From contig CAKSHI010000019.1 of the NCBI GenBank assembly GCA_934457115.1, positions 1 to 21,273 of the forward strand: a stretch of 21,273 nucleotides of DNA, given 5' to 3'. The position numbers were made by a program, and so were the translations under genes. A model generated the notes under the pieces. That model made no database searches. It worked only from the letters and a program-made list of their open reading frames with translations, and was not told the DNA's origin. This DNA is from an uncultured Eubacteriales bacterium (GTDB taxonomy: Bacteria > Bacillota > Clostridia > Oscillospirales > Acutalibacteraceae). This document shows, piece after piece, positions 13,995 to 21,273 of this stretch (position 1 is the first letter of the stretch; each line of letters opens with the position of its first letter).

Positions 13995-14559
13995 GATAGC
14001 TTCCCATTTTTTTGATAGCATCATTTGAAACTATTATTTTGCCGAATTCAAGTACCTTGGCAGCTTTTATTTTTCCATATCCATATAAGTTGCCATATTC
14101 ACTTAGGATTGTTGATGAGGCGGGAACTAAGCCAAGGAGTGTATATAGAACCATAAAATACTTTTGATTATAGTATATAATACAGCTTTCGGCTATATGG
14201 TTTTGAACCCTAATTAATTGCTTAAGAGCACCCAATAAATCTTCCAAGGTATCAAAGCAATAGATGAAGGGCTCGCCGCTTCCTTTAATCCTATAGATCT
14301 TGCGTTTTTTCTCAAACTTTCCCAAAAGAGTAAATAGGATAACGCAGCCCGGATCTTTAGGGAAAAATTCTATCATTAATTTATGATTGGTTATTATAAA
14401 TCCGGTTTCTTCTTGGGCAATTTTTAATATACTGTCTATAGCGATTTTAGCGCTGTTGTCAGACCACTCAACTGAGTTATTCTCAATATTAAAGGCTTTC
14501 ATATCCTCGTCAGTAAGGGATACTATAAGCCGTGTATTATCAATCTTTTCTATTTTCAA
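13987..14559 (-). CDS. mecA: MecA-like adaptor protein of ClpC
   Basis: A 190-residue protein beginning MKIEKIDNTRLIVSLTDEDM, the usual MecA start (MxIExI....L...ltdeDl). The N-terminal part (1-80) would bind substrates. The C-terminal part (about 100-190), containing FDTLEDLLGALKQL and the YYNQKYFMVLY strand, corresponds to the region that binds ClpC. MecA adaptors hand proteins such as ComK in Bacillus to ClpCP for degradation; the target here is unknown. It is slightly shorter than Bacillus MecA. The start is TTG at 14559, preceded by a strong GGGAGGGGAG site. A promoter-like region upstream holds a GC-rich inverted repeat (14608-14626). The 3' end overlaps rpe by eight bases. Confidence 0.82.
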   Translation of the reverse strand: MKIEKIDNTRLIVSLTDEDMKAFNIENNSVEWSDNSAKIAIDSILKIAQEETGFIITNHKLMIEFFPKDPGCVILFTLLGKFEKKRKIYRIKGSGEPFIYCFDTLEDLLGALKQLIRVQNHIAESCIIYYNQKYFMVLYTLLGLVPASSTILSEYGNLYGYGKIKAAKVLEFGKIIVSNDAIKKMGSYLN

Positions 14560-14607
14560 GACGGCTCCCCTCCCTGTTTGTATCTAGTATATTATTATAT
14601 TAATATG

Positions 14608-14626
14608 ATTGCACCTAGGGTGCAAT
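14608..14626. repeat. Operator-like inverted repeat upstream of mecA
   Basis: ATTGCACC (14608-14615) and GGTGCAAT (14619-14626) are exact reverse complements around TAG. It is GC-rich relative to its surroundings. On the minus strand it overlaps a possible -35 TTGCAC that has a TAATAT 17 bases later, so a bound protein could control mecA. The binding factor is unknown. Confidence 0.5.
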
Positions 14627-14838
14627 AGGGGATTATAGGTATCATAAAATTACCATTACTCAAGTGTATGTTTTTATAATACCTTTGCTACATCATATGA
14701 AAGTGCCTTTAAATAAGTAACCGTATTTTCGTTAAATTTATTTTAATGATTTTTATAACAATACATAGGATGATTTGATTTTTTAACAGTAACAATATAA
14801 AAAAGGATAAAAGTCGTGGAAAAGCCTAACTATGTTAT

Positions 14839-15447
14839 TCAATATTTTAGAACTTTATTTATTATAGGTGATATTTTCTTATAAAGTAGGAATGTCAAAG
14901 TAGAAATGATGGTTCCTTTTAAAATATTAAATGGAAATATTGTAAAAAGTACTACATTAAATAGAGAATCAAAATTATTATTTATAGAGCCAAACATTGC
15001 TAAAATAGAGTCGATAGGCATAACAAGTGAGTATATGGGTATAAGAAAAAAGTAATTTATCAATGTACCCCATGCAGCCATGGTAATGGTTGCACAAATT
15101 AGGCTTATAACGGCAACTTTTTGGTTTTTTTTATGTTTATATATAATGCCTGCGGTAAAAACAAATGATGAACCAATTAGAAAGTTTGCGATGTTTCCTA
15201 TAAAAGTGTTGGTAGTAAAGAATATGTTTATAATATTTTTTATAAGTTCAACGAGTATGCCATAAGCAGGACCAATAGCAAAAGAAACTATTAAGGCGGG
15301 TATTTCTGATAAATCGAGTTTCAAAAATTCAGGAGCAAACGGCACTGAAAAGCTAAAAAGCATTAAAAAAGAAGATATAGCAGAAAATATAGAAGACACA
15401 AGCAATTTGTAAAGCTTGTGTCTATCATTTTTATTAGAAAACGGCAC
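14839..15447 (-). CDS. ribU: Riboflavin ECF transporter substrate-binding subunit RibU
   Basis: A 202-residue membrane protein with about six helices, the size of an ECF S component. The stretch KLDLSEIPALIVSFAIGPAY followed by GILVELIKNIIN (about residues 43-75) is characteristic of RibU, which captures riboflavin and works with a separate EcfA/EcfA'/EcfT module (not in this window). A C-terminal FNILKGTIIS segment also fits the family. The start is GTG at 15447 with GGAGG eight bases upstream. It is the third gene of a minus-strand operon, 19 bases after the orphan gene. No FMN riboswitch is seen ahead of the operon. No clear terminator follows. Confidence 0.85.
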   Translation of the reverse strand: MPFSNKNDRHKLYKLLVSSIFSAISSFLMLFSFSVPFAPEFLKLDLSEIPALIVSFAIGPAYGILVELIKNIINIFFTTNTFIGNIANFLIGSSFVFTAGIIYKHKKNQKVAVISLICATITMAAWGTLINYFFLIPIYSLVMPIDSILAMFGSINNNFDSLFNVVLFTIFPFNILKGTIISTLTFLLYKKISPIINKVLKY

Positions 15448-15466
15448 TCAATCAGCCTCCATTAAT

Positions 15467-16012
15467 TTATTGAGAGTATATATCATTGATTAGATTTTTT
15501 GAAATACAAAAATCCTTATATTCATTTATAATATCATAAAAGGGCTCTTCTTTGCCAATGATTTTAAAGAGGTCTTTTATTATTATAGAATATGTTAAGT
15601 CTAAATGTATAATGTTTATGTCGTTTTCCTTATTATAATTTTTAATTATATTTTTAAACTCATCTAATATAGAATGGTTAATCTTTAAAGGTCCTAATGT
15701 TGCTAATATTTTATAATCCTCTTTATTAAAAGACGATAGATAATTATTTAAAAGGGGCAATGCAAACATATTATTAAGTTTTGTCGCAAAAATTACTTTA
15801 AAACTTGGTTGATATAGATTTAGTATTGATTCGCTTGAATTGGAAAACTTAATATTGGGGGAAAAATCCAGTGTGTTGTCTTTAGTAAAGAGGTTTAGAA
15901 AGTTATAAAACTTTTGGGGCGAGTAATTATATAATTTTGAAAAAAGGATTTTAGTATTATATAGTGGAATATCTTCCTCCTCATGATATGAAAAGAAATT
16001 ATTTATGTCCAT
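15467..16012 (-). CDS. Orphan protein of 181 residues, unknown function
   Basis: I do not recognise a family. The protein is soluble, very Asn/Lys/Ile/Leu-rich, with no signal peptide or membrane helix. Residues 103-130 (ILATLGPLKINHSILDEF onward) and 135-165 (INIIHLDLTYSIIIKDLF) look like alternating strand and helix. Its start is supported by AAGGAG ten bases before the ATG. It is the middle gene of an operon, 33 bases after the four-helix membrane protein gene and 19 bases before ribU, so it is certainly translated in a real transcription unit. It may be a fast-evolving lineage-specific protein. Confidence 0.7.
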   Translation of the reverse strand: MDINNFFSYHEEEDIPLYNTKILFSKLYNYSPQKFYNFLNLFTKDNTLDFSPNIKFSNSSESILNLYQPSFKVIFATKLNNMFALPLLNNYLSSFNKEDYKILATLGPLKINHSILDEFKNIIKNYNKENDINIIHLDLTYSIIIKDLFKIIGKEEPFYDIINEYKDFCISKNLINDIYSQ

Positions 16013-16045
16013 AATTAAAATTCTCCTTATTAAATTTATATATCT

Positions 16046-17404
16046 TTAGTCTTTTTTATTATTATCCTCTGTTTTTTCAGTTTTTACCTGCGGTTTTCTT
16101 GGTGTACGATTTTTAGGTTTGGGTTTTTCCGGGATTCCATCACCTTTATTGTTTTTTTCAAGCATTGTTTGCTCTTTTTTAAACGTATTGTTTTTGTCAC
16201 TTGATTGTTCTGATATTTTTTCGTTTTTGTCAATCTTCGTGGATACGGGCTTTTTTCGCGTTGTTTTGATTTTTATTTCTTGTGTTTCTGACTTTGGATC
16301 ATCATTGCTGATTTTTTTGGTTTGATTAGAAATATTTAAGTTGTTGAGTTTGCTTGAGAATGTTTCTTTACTACTTTCAATTGCATGGGATAAAGATTTT
16401 TTGTCAAGGTGTCTGCTATAAAATACAATGAAGTATGAAATAACAGCCATAACTGCGGATAATATTAGTAGGAGATGGTATCCTATCTCAGTATTTATGT
16501 ATACCCCAAAAACTACGTCAGTACTTACTCCAAACAATGCCAAGACTCCCGGGAGGCCCGGGACATAGGTTAAAAGGGCACTTGAGACTACACTGTTTAT
16601 ATTACTAAGCTCATTATCTATTTTTGATGCAATTATATTATTTAGGATGTTGACGCCTATGCCTACAGATCCAATAACTGCAAAAAGTATTGTAAAGACG
16701 ATAGCCGGCGCCATTGTAGGTTTTCTTTTTATAAATAAGAGTACCGCTCCAATGAGTGCCAAGATGGGTATAGAATAGAATCCCCATTCAATCTTTGTTT
16801 TAACATTATTAATTTGATTTACTCTATCTACTACACTGTTTGAAGCAAGCATGATAGAATTGGAAATATTTTTTGCGCTATCGACTAAATTGCGTGCATC
16901 GTCAACATATAAAGAAAGAGAATCCATTACATTTACAATTGAACTTCCAATATCACCAAAATTGTCATTCAACATATTTTTGATATCATCGTTTTTAAGG
17001 ATATCTACAGCATCACTGTTGACAAAGTCAGAAATTTGATCGATTACTCCGTAGCTTGGCAAGGGGGTAGTTAATAGTTGGTATACTGGTATACCAAAGA
17101 CATTAAAATCACTTATTTTTGTACCGTAAATCGAGTATTGGGGGAGTTCCTTATGGTTAAGCATATCAAAGACCGTGAAGCTTGTGATTTCATCGTCACG
17201 CGAGAGTAAATCAACGCTTTTACTGTTATTTAGTGCTTGACCTTTTAAAGAAAGCTCAGCGCTTGCACTTAAAAACGGCAGCGAAAAAAATATAATCATA
17301 GGGATTAATAAAAAACATACAACTATTTTTAAGTGAGTTGTTAAGGCTATTTTCTTATAGCATTCTTTTGTTTTAGACCACAAATTCTTGTTATTTTCTT
17401 TCAA
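16046..17404 (-). CDS. Four-helix membrane protein with lysine/proline-rich cytoplasmic tail, unknown function
   Basis: No family recognised. Residues 1-25 are basic and cytoplasmic. TM1 is at 26-46, an extracytoplasmic domain at 47-208 (helical, with 150-205 likely coiled), TM2 at 209-225, TM3 at 231-254, a second outer loop at 255-307, TM4 at 308-329. The tail (330-452) is low-complexity and charged, with KTTRKKPVSTK and PEKPKPKNRTPRKPQVK. The positive-inside pattern (KKRKP-like segments between TM2 and TM3 and after TM4) agrees with an inside N- and C-terminus. The start is TTG at 17404, nine bases after GGGAG. It is the first gene of the ribU operon, behind a good promoter. The layout might suit a cell-envelope or scaffold role, but nothing assigns one. 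Confidence 0.72.
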   Translation of the reverse strand: MKENNKNLWSKTKECYKKIALTTHLKIVVCFLLIPMIIFFSLPFLSASAELSLKGQALNNSKSVDLLSRDDEITSFTVFDMLNHKELPQYSIYGTKISDFNVFGIPVYQLLTTPLPSYGVIDQISDFVNSDAVDILKNDDIKNMLNDNFGDIGSSIVNVMDSLSLYVDDARNLVDSAKNISNSIMLASNSVVDRVNQINNVKTKIEWGFYSIPILALIGAVLLFIKRKPTMAPAIVFTILFAVIGSVGIGVNILNNIIASKIDNELSNINSVVSSALLTYVPGLPGVLALFGVSTDVVFGVYINTEIGYHLLLILSAVMAVISYFIVFYSRHLDKKSLSHAIESSKETFSSKLNNLNISNQTKKISNDDPKSETQEIKIKTTRKKPVSTKIDKNEKISEQSSDKNNTFKKEQTMLEKNNKGDGIPEKPKPKNRTPRKPQVKTEKTEDNNKKD

Positions 17405-17458
17405 ACGACAACACTCCCTTTGGTAAATTTTAAAATATAATAAATATTTATGCCTTTT

Positions 17459-17487
17459 ATTATATGTTAAAAATGTTAATAACGCAA
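17459..17487 (-). promoter_or_regulatory. Predicted sigma-A promoter of the ribU operon
   Basis: On the minus strand, TTGCGT (17482-17487) and TATAAT (17459-17464) are 17 bases apart. The predicted leader is only about 48 bases, too short for an FMN riboswitch. Confidence 0.7.
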
Positions 17488-17659
17488 GATTTTAGGTGAA
17501 TTTGAAGTGATTTTGCATGTAATTTTTTTATGTAAAAATTATTCTTTAATTAGTTGACAAGTCGCTTAATACTAAAAGTTTTTGAATAAATAAAAAAGTG
17601 AGTATTGTTGAATATTCTAAAGTTGGAAATTATGGGCATATATATAAAAGTTATTAACT

Positions 17660-17694
17660 TTTTCAACAGGGTTTTCAACAATTGGGGTGGATAA
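17660..17694. promoter_or_regulatory. Cluster of three DnaA-box-like 9-mers
   Basis: TTTTCAACA occurs at 17660-17668 and 17672-17680 (each 7 of 9 to TTATCCACA). GGTGGATAA at 17686-17694 matches the reverse box TGTGGATAA at 8 of 9. All lie in the 440-base divergent spacer between the ribU operon and the CNNM gene. No dnaA or dnaN is nearby. Confidence 0.3.
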
Positions 17695-17774
17695 ATCAAT
17701 ATTACTAATTGTATATTGTGAAAATATTACACAAATAGTTTGAAAAATGTAGAATGTGCTCATAAACATAAAAT

Positions 17775-17803
17775 TTGACATGTATTCTTTTTTATTTTAG
17801 AAT
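17775..17803 (+). promoter_or_regulatory. Near-consensus sigma-A promoter of the CNNM-family gene
   Basis: TTGACA (17775-17780) and TAGAAT (17798-17803) are 17 bases apart, 41 bases upstream of the ATG. Confidence 0.7.
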
Positions 17804-17844
17804 ATAAACATATTATAGATAAAAGGGGATGCTATAAGACTTTT

Positions 17845-19173
17845 ATGGAGAATGTAATTGTACAATTGCTTATACTTTTGGTTTTGGTTTTGGTAAATGC
17901 CTTTTTCGCTATGTCTGAGATAGCACTTATAACTATTAACGATAATAAGATAAATATTTTAGCTAAAAAGGGTGATAAGCAAGCTAAAAAGATAGTTAGG
18001 CTTACTTCTAATTCAAGTAAATTTTTTGCTACTATCCAAGTAGGTGTTACTCTTTCCGGATTTCTAACATCGGCTTCAGCCTCTCAAAGCTTTGCAGGTA
18101 TGTTGGCTGAAGGACTCCAATTTTTACCTTTTTCAGAATCTGTTATAGTGGGGATATCTACAGTTATCATAACTTTAATCCTATCGTATTTTTCTTTGGT
18201 TTTAGGTGAACTTGTTCCTAAAAAGATAGCTACGCAAAGGGCCGAAGAAATATCATTTAAAGTTGTTGGGATAATACAAGCGGTCGCTAATGCATTTAGC
18301 CCGTTTATAAAACTTTTATCGGCTTCTACTAACTTAGTTGTTAGATTTTTGGGATTTGACCCTACCGCATCTGAAGAAAATGTGACGGAAGAAGAGATCC
18401 GTATGCTTATTGATGTAGGAAAAGAAAAAGGGGTTATAGAAACCAACGAAAAAGAAATGATTAACAATATATTTGATTTTAATAATACGATTGTGACAGA
18501 GGTTATGACACATAGGACGGATGTTGTAGCAGTTGAGAAACACTCAAGCATAAAGGAGGCTGCTAAACTTTCTAATACTATGGGATACTCAAGGATACCT
18601 GTTTACGAAGAGGATCTAGATAAAATAGTAGGAATAGTTTATGCTAAGGACTTGCTTAAATATGTTTTCTTGGAGCCTCAAAACATCCCTAAAATAGAAG
18701 ATATAATGAGAAAGGCTATGTTTGTGCCTAAATCCCAAAGATGTGATGAGGTTTTTGCGCAAATGACTAATTCCAAAACTCAAATTGCCATAATAGTTGA
18801 CGAATACGGCGGAACTGAGGGCATAGTTACAATGGAGGACCTTCTTGAGGAGATTGTGGGAAATATTCAAGATGAGTACGACAATGAAAGAGAAGAGATA
18901 ACCAAGGTAAGTGATAATTCCTTTACCGTTGAAGGAACGACTCCTATAGATGAAATTTCACATATATTAGGCATAAGCTTGCCTGATGGTGAATATGATA
19001 CAATAGGAGGATTAGTTATCGATTATTTAGGAAGGATACCAAGAGAAGATGAGAATCCGTCCATTATAATCAAGGGGATAACATTTACGGTTGAGGAAAT
19101 GAATGAACATAGGATATCCACGATCCTTATAGAAAAGAATATTCCTAAATCTGATTCTAACTCTCAAAGCTAA
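17845..19173 (+). CDS. CNNM/CorC-family membrane protein ('hemolysin family')
   Basis: A 442-residue protein with the standard order. A DUF21/CNNM membrane domain spans 1-200 (helices near 5-28, 60-85, 98-122 and 135-165, including the GELVPKKIA motif at 121-129). A pair of CBS domains lies at about 215-345 (MTHRTDVVAV, SRIPVY, VDEYGGTEGIVTMEDLLEEIVG). A CorC_HlyC domain lies at about 355-435. Bacterial members are linked to Mg2+ and Co2+ efflux; the 'hemolysin' label is historical. Length is normal. The AAAAGGGG site lies about 15 bases before the ATG, wider than usual. It has its own promoter and a strong terminator. Confidence 0.92.
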   Translation: MENVIVQLLILLVLVLVNAFFAMSEIALITINDNKINILAKKGDKQAKKIVRLTSNSSKFFATIQVGVTLSGFLTSASASQSFAGMLAEGLQFLPFSESVIVGISTVIITLILSYFSLVLGELVPKKIATQRAEEISFKVVGIIQAVANAFSPFIKLLSASTNLVVRFLGFDPTASEENVTEEEIRMLIDVGKEKGVIETNEKEMINNIFDFNNTIVTEVMTHRTDVVAVEKHSSIKEAAKLSNTMGYSRIPVYEEDLDKIVGIVYAKDLLKYVFLEPQNIPKIEDIMRKAMFVPKSQRCDEVFAQMTNSKTQIAIIVDEYGGTEGIVTMEDLLEEIVGNIQDEYDNEREEITKVSDNSFTVEGTTPIDEISHILGISLPDGEYDTIGGLVIDYLGRIPREDENPSIIIKGITFTVEEMNEHRISTILIEKNIPKSDSNSQS

Positions 19174-19188
19174 AACTATGTAATAATA

Positions 19189-19226
19189 AAAATGAGGTAT
19201 CAAGATCAAAGATGATACCTCATTTT
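19189..19226. terminator. Bidirectional rho-independent terminator
   Basis: A perfect 14-bp stem, AAAATGAGGTATCA (19189-19202) with TGATACCTCATTTT (19213-19226), has a 10-base loop. T runs on both strands let it serve the CNNM gene and the convergent CmpB-like gene. Confidence 0.92.
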
Positions 19227-19269
19227 GTTGTTTAATTGGAGTGGAGTTTGTTATGCAAATGTATAATAT

Positions 19270-19557
19270 CTAATTGCAGTACTTTTGAATCTTATTTGAA
19301 AGATATGATATAGGGATAGACAAAAATCCCCACAAAAAAGTGTACAAAAGGCAAATTTGACCTAATACGTTCAATGGAATGGACGAATAATCCCAAACAT
19401 TCATTTTAAGCCATAGATTTACAATACATCCTGAGATAAATTCAATTACCGTGATGACTGCAGAACCTATTACACATTTTTTCCATAATATCATGTTTTT
19501 TAATCGACTATAGATTCTAAACAAAATTAAAAAACAAAGTCCGCCTGTTATAAGCAT
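19270..19557 (-). CDS. CmpB-like putative ABC transporter permease, 5' end probably damaged
   Basis: 95 residues from ATG at 19557, with three membrane helices and the family stretch VWDYSSIPLNVLGQICLLY near 55-72, typical of the ABC_trans_CmpB family (PF06541) found widely in Firmicutes. The frame stays open upstream to 19659 and encodes GFCYCLIEILWRRYTHWTM, which matches the conserved family N-terminus. No ATG, GTG or TTG occurs in that extension. An ATG at 19660-19658 lies one frame away and meets a stop after six codons. No binding site precedes the ATG at 19557. So the gene may carry a 5' frameshift, use a rare start codon, or be decaying. The molecular function of the family is not established. 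It converges on the CNNM gene. Confidence 0.7.
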   Translation of the reverse strand: MLITGGLCFLILFRIYSRLKNMILWKKCVIGSAVITVIEFISGCIVNLWLKMNVWDYSSIPLNVLGQICLLYTFLWGFLSIPISYLSNKIQKYCN

Positions 19558-19825
19558 GGTCCAATGGGTATATCTTCTCCATAAAATCTCTATTAGGCAG
19601 TAACAAAATCCACTAAGAGTAAAAATTGTGAGATCTTGTTTAAATCTTCTTATAAAGCATCACCAATATTAATATTTGCAGGGTATTTAGGTTTATTCAA
19701 CAGTATGTAATTTTGTGGTTGAAACTAATTTAAATAATATAGCATATACTAATATCAGTTATTAAATAGATTTTTATTTAAAACCTAAATATGAACTGTT
19801 TTACTTGAAAGTTTTCTTTTATACA

Positions 19826-19853
19826 TTGTTTTTTTATTGAATTATGGTATAAT
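19826..19853 (+). promoter_or_regulatory. Predicted extended -10 promoter of the ymfF operon
   Basis: TTGTTT (19826-19831) and a perfect TATAAT (19848-19853) are 16 bases apart. TG precedes the -10 by one base (TGGTATAAT). It is 43 bases upstream of the ATG. Confidence 0.7.
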
Positions 19854-19896
19854 ATATCGTGATTAATATATTATATAGGAACGAGGAGCTAGAACT

Positions 19897-21165
19897 ATGA
19901 GCTACTTTAAAAAATCCAGTATTTGTAATGGTGTCGATTTAATATATATTGATAGTGATAAGTTTAAAACTGAAAAAATTTCGATTACATTTTTTCTGCC
20001 ACTTGACGAAAAGACTGCGTCATATAATTTTGTGCTTTCAAGTATGCTTAAAAGGCAGTGCCAAAAGTACCCAGGCTTTTTAGAGCTTGACAAAGAGCTT
20101 GCAAAGCTTTATGGAGCTAAATTGTCATCTTATGTATTTAAACTTGGAGAGGCTCATGCTCTTACAATATCCATTACCGGCATTAAGGACCGATTTGCTG
20201 TATCTAATGAAGAAATGTCGAGGGAAATCTCAAATTTATTGTGCGAACTTGTGTTTAGACCCTATTTAGATGAAGAAGGTTATTTTTCTAAGGATGCCCT
20301 TTTAGAACAAAAACGTGAACTCTTAGAAAAAATGGAAGCCGAATATAATGATAAAAGGTATTTTGCAAAGCTTAGATGTGAGGAACTTATGTGCAAAGGT
20401 GAACCTTTTTGTGTAAATAAATACGGCAGCGCCGATATTATTAAAAAGGTCAAACCAAAGGATTTATATCTTGCTTGGCAAAGGTGCCTTAAAAATGCAA
20501 AAGTTGAGATTGTCCAAATAGGAGGTTCTAACTTCCTATCTACTAAGGATATTTTTGAAAGAGCTTTTGAAACTGTAGACAGGAAGGATATAGAAAGTCC
20601 GGTTACCAAGATTGTTGAAGCAAACGGTATACATGAATACAATGATACTATGGAAGTAACACAATGTAAGCTGGTTATGGGATTTAGAGTCGACTTTAAA
20701 GAAGGAAAATCTTTAGAAAATAGGCTTATGACTGCAATATTTGGCGGGACGCCAAGCTCAAAATTATTTTTAAATGTACGTGAGAAATTAAGCTTGTGTT
20801 ACTATTGTTCCGCAACTTATGACAAGAATAAGAGCATAATGCTTGTACAAAGTGGTGTCGAGAATAAAAACATTGAACAAGCCAAAACTGAGATTTTAAA
20901 TCAGTTAAAGGAAATGAAAGCGGGAAGAATCAGCCAAGAGGAGATTGAATCAGCTCAAAAAAGTTTAATTAATTTATATAAAACAAGCAACGACTCACTT
21001 TCGTCAATAGAAAATTTCTATATATCTCAGTCCTTTGATGACGATATTTTAACGGTTGAGGAAGTTTGTGATAAATTAAGGAAGGTTACCAAACAAGAAA
21101 TAATAGATGCTGCAAACTGTGTAACATTAGATACTATATATGTTTTAAGAGGAGAGGATGCTTAA
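19897..21165 (+). CDS. ymfF: M16-family peptidase-like protein YmfF (YfmF)
   Basis: A 422-residue M16 (insulinase/processing peptidase) protein. The N-terminal domain begins VDLIYIDSDKFKTEKISITF and includes LDKELAKLYGAKLSSYVFKLGE near 62-83, typical of the YmfF branch (also annotated as EF-P 5-aminopentanol modification-associated protein). The zinc motif HxxEH is absent, as is usual for this branch; catalysis is expected in the partner YmfH, which starts two bases after this stop. The second M16 half has the substrate-side RLM-type stretch ENRLMTAIFGGTPSSKLFLNVREK at about 275-300. The start is supported by GAGGAG eight bases before the ATG. How the pair relates to EF-P modification is not settled. 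Cytosolic. Confidence 0.87.
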   Translation: MSYFKKSSICNGVDLIYIDSDKFKTEKISITFFLPLDEKTASYNFVLSSMLKRQCQKYPGFLELDKELAKLYGAKLSSYVFKLGEAHALTISITGIKDRFAVSNEEMSREISNLLCELVFRPYLDEEGYFSKDALLEQKRELLEKMEAEYNDKRYFAKLRCEELMCKGEPFCVNKYGSADIIKKVKPKDLYLAWQRCLKNAKVEIVQIGGSNFLSTKDIFERAFETVDRKDIESPVTKIVEANGIHEYNDTMEVTQCKLVMGFRVDFKEGKSLENRLMTAIFGGTPSSKLFLNVREKLSLCYYCSATYDKNKSIMLVQSGVENKNIEQAKTEILNQLKEMKAGRISQEEIESAQKSLINLYKTSNDSLSSIENFYISQSFDDDILTVEEVCDKLRKVTKQEIIDAANCVTLDTIYVLRGEDA

Positions 21166-21167
21166 TC

Positions 21168-21273
21168 ATGAAAATTGAAACAATAAAAAGTGTAGTTATA
21201 GATGATGAATATGTAAAGGCAGTCCATTCCTCGGGTCTTAATATTTATATTTATCCTAAAAAGGGTTTCTCTT
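21168..21273 (+). CDS. ymfH: M16-family peptidase YmfH (YfmH), N-terminal part only
   Basis: The first 35 codons, beginning MKIETIKSVVIDDEYVKAVH and reaching YIYPKKGFS, match the N-terminus of YmfH, whose PKKGFS segment precedes the zinc-binding HxxEH region. The gene runs off the window. Its ATG lies two bases after the ymfF stop, with GGAGAGG ten bases upstream, so the two are translated from one operon. Confidence 0.82.
   Translation, partial: MKIETIKSVVIDDEYVKAVHSSGLNIYIYPKKGFS

Noticed and set aside
14817..14885. Short plus-strand frame from GTG near 14817 over the ribU 3' end
   Set aside because: Only about 22 codons, antisense to ribU, with no recognisable content despite an AAGGA upstream.
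17405..17459. FMN riboswitch ahead of the ribU operon
   Set aside because: The predicted leader is about 48 bases and lacks the conserved riboswitch core.
17821..17837. Mini-frame ATG-CTA-TAA before the CNNM gene
   Set aside because: The AAAAGGGG site touches its ATG with no spacing, so translation of it is unlikely.
19897..21165. Loss of the zinc motif in the M16 protein as a novelty
   Set aside because: YmfF-type proteins normally lack HxxEH and pair with active YmfH, so this is expected.

Overview
The window is AT-rich, bacterial and typical of an anaerobic low-GC Firmicute (class Clostridia). The evidence is strong purine-rich ribosome binding sites, frequent TTG/GTG starts, sigma-A promoters of the TTGACA-17-TATAAT kind, an NfnAB electron-bifurcating pair, MecA, an ECF-type RibU, a YmfF/YmfH pair and a CAP-dockerin surface protein. 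Two neighbouring genes do not fit a free-living Clostridium: a nucleotide (ATP/ADP) translocase of the NTT/Tlc family known from obligate intracellular bacteria, and a protein joining a DUF4157-like metallopeptidase module, a membrane helix and a eukaryote-type ubiquitin-specific protease (USP). Together they suggest, as inference, a symbiont or parasite of eukaryotic cells, possibly of protists.

Layout. 1-194: tRNA-Thr and tRNA-Tyr, then a terminator. 283-2503 (minus): nfnA-nfnB operon. 2793-4001 (plus): GT28 glycolipid glycosyltransferase. 4070-4249 (minus): a 59-residue glycine/methionine-rich protein not in a long open frame, preceded by a perfect 16-bp inverted repeat. 4496-5788 (minus): DUF4157-TM-USP candidate effector with a near-consensus promoter. 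5989-7596 (minus): NTT transporter with its own promoter and terminator. 7597-8430: long gene-free AT-rich gap. 8431-9519 (plus): P-loop ATPase of a clostridial family. 9587-13138 (minus): two-gene operon of a secreted CAP-dockerin protein and a CARF-nuclease (Card1/Can2-like, DUF1887) protein, with no CRISPR array in view. 13326-13994 (plus): rpe, converging on and overlapping mecA (minus). 14839-17404 (minus): operon of a four-helix membrane protein, an orphan and ribU. 17845-19173 (plus): CNNM/CorC-type membrane protein. 19270-19557 (minus): CmpB-like membrane protein whose 5' end looks damaged. 19897-21273 (plus): ymfF and the start of ymfH.

How they may work together. Most genes are housekeeping: redox balance, lipid, pentose phosphate, proteolysis control, EF-P-associated peptidases. 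NTT (energy or nucleotide import) and RibU (riboflavin import) are scavenging functions. The USP protein could remove host ubiquitin if it reaches host cytosol. NTT and USP are adjacent and co-directional but are separate transcription units, so any joint role rests on neighbourhood and on what the families do, not on an operon. No secretion-system, phage-tail or CRISPR genes lie in the window.
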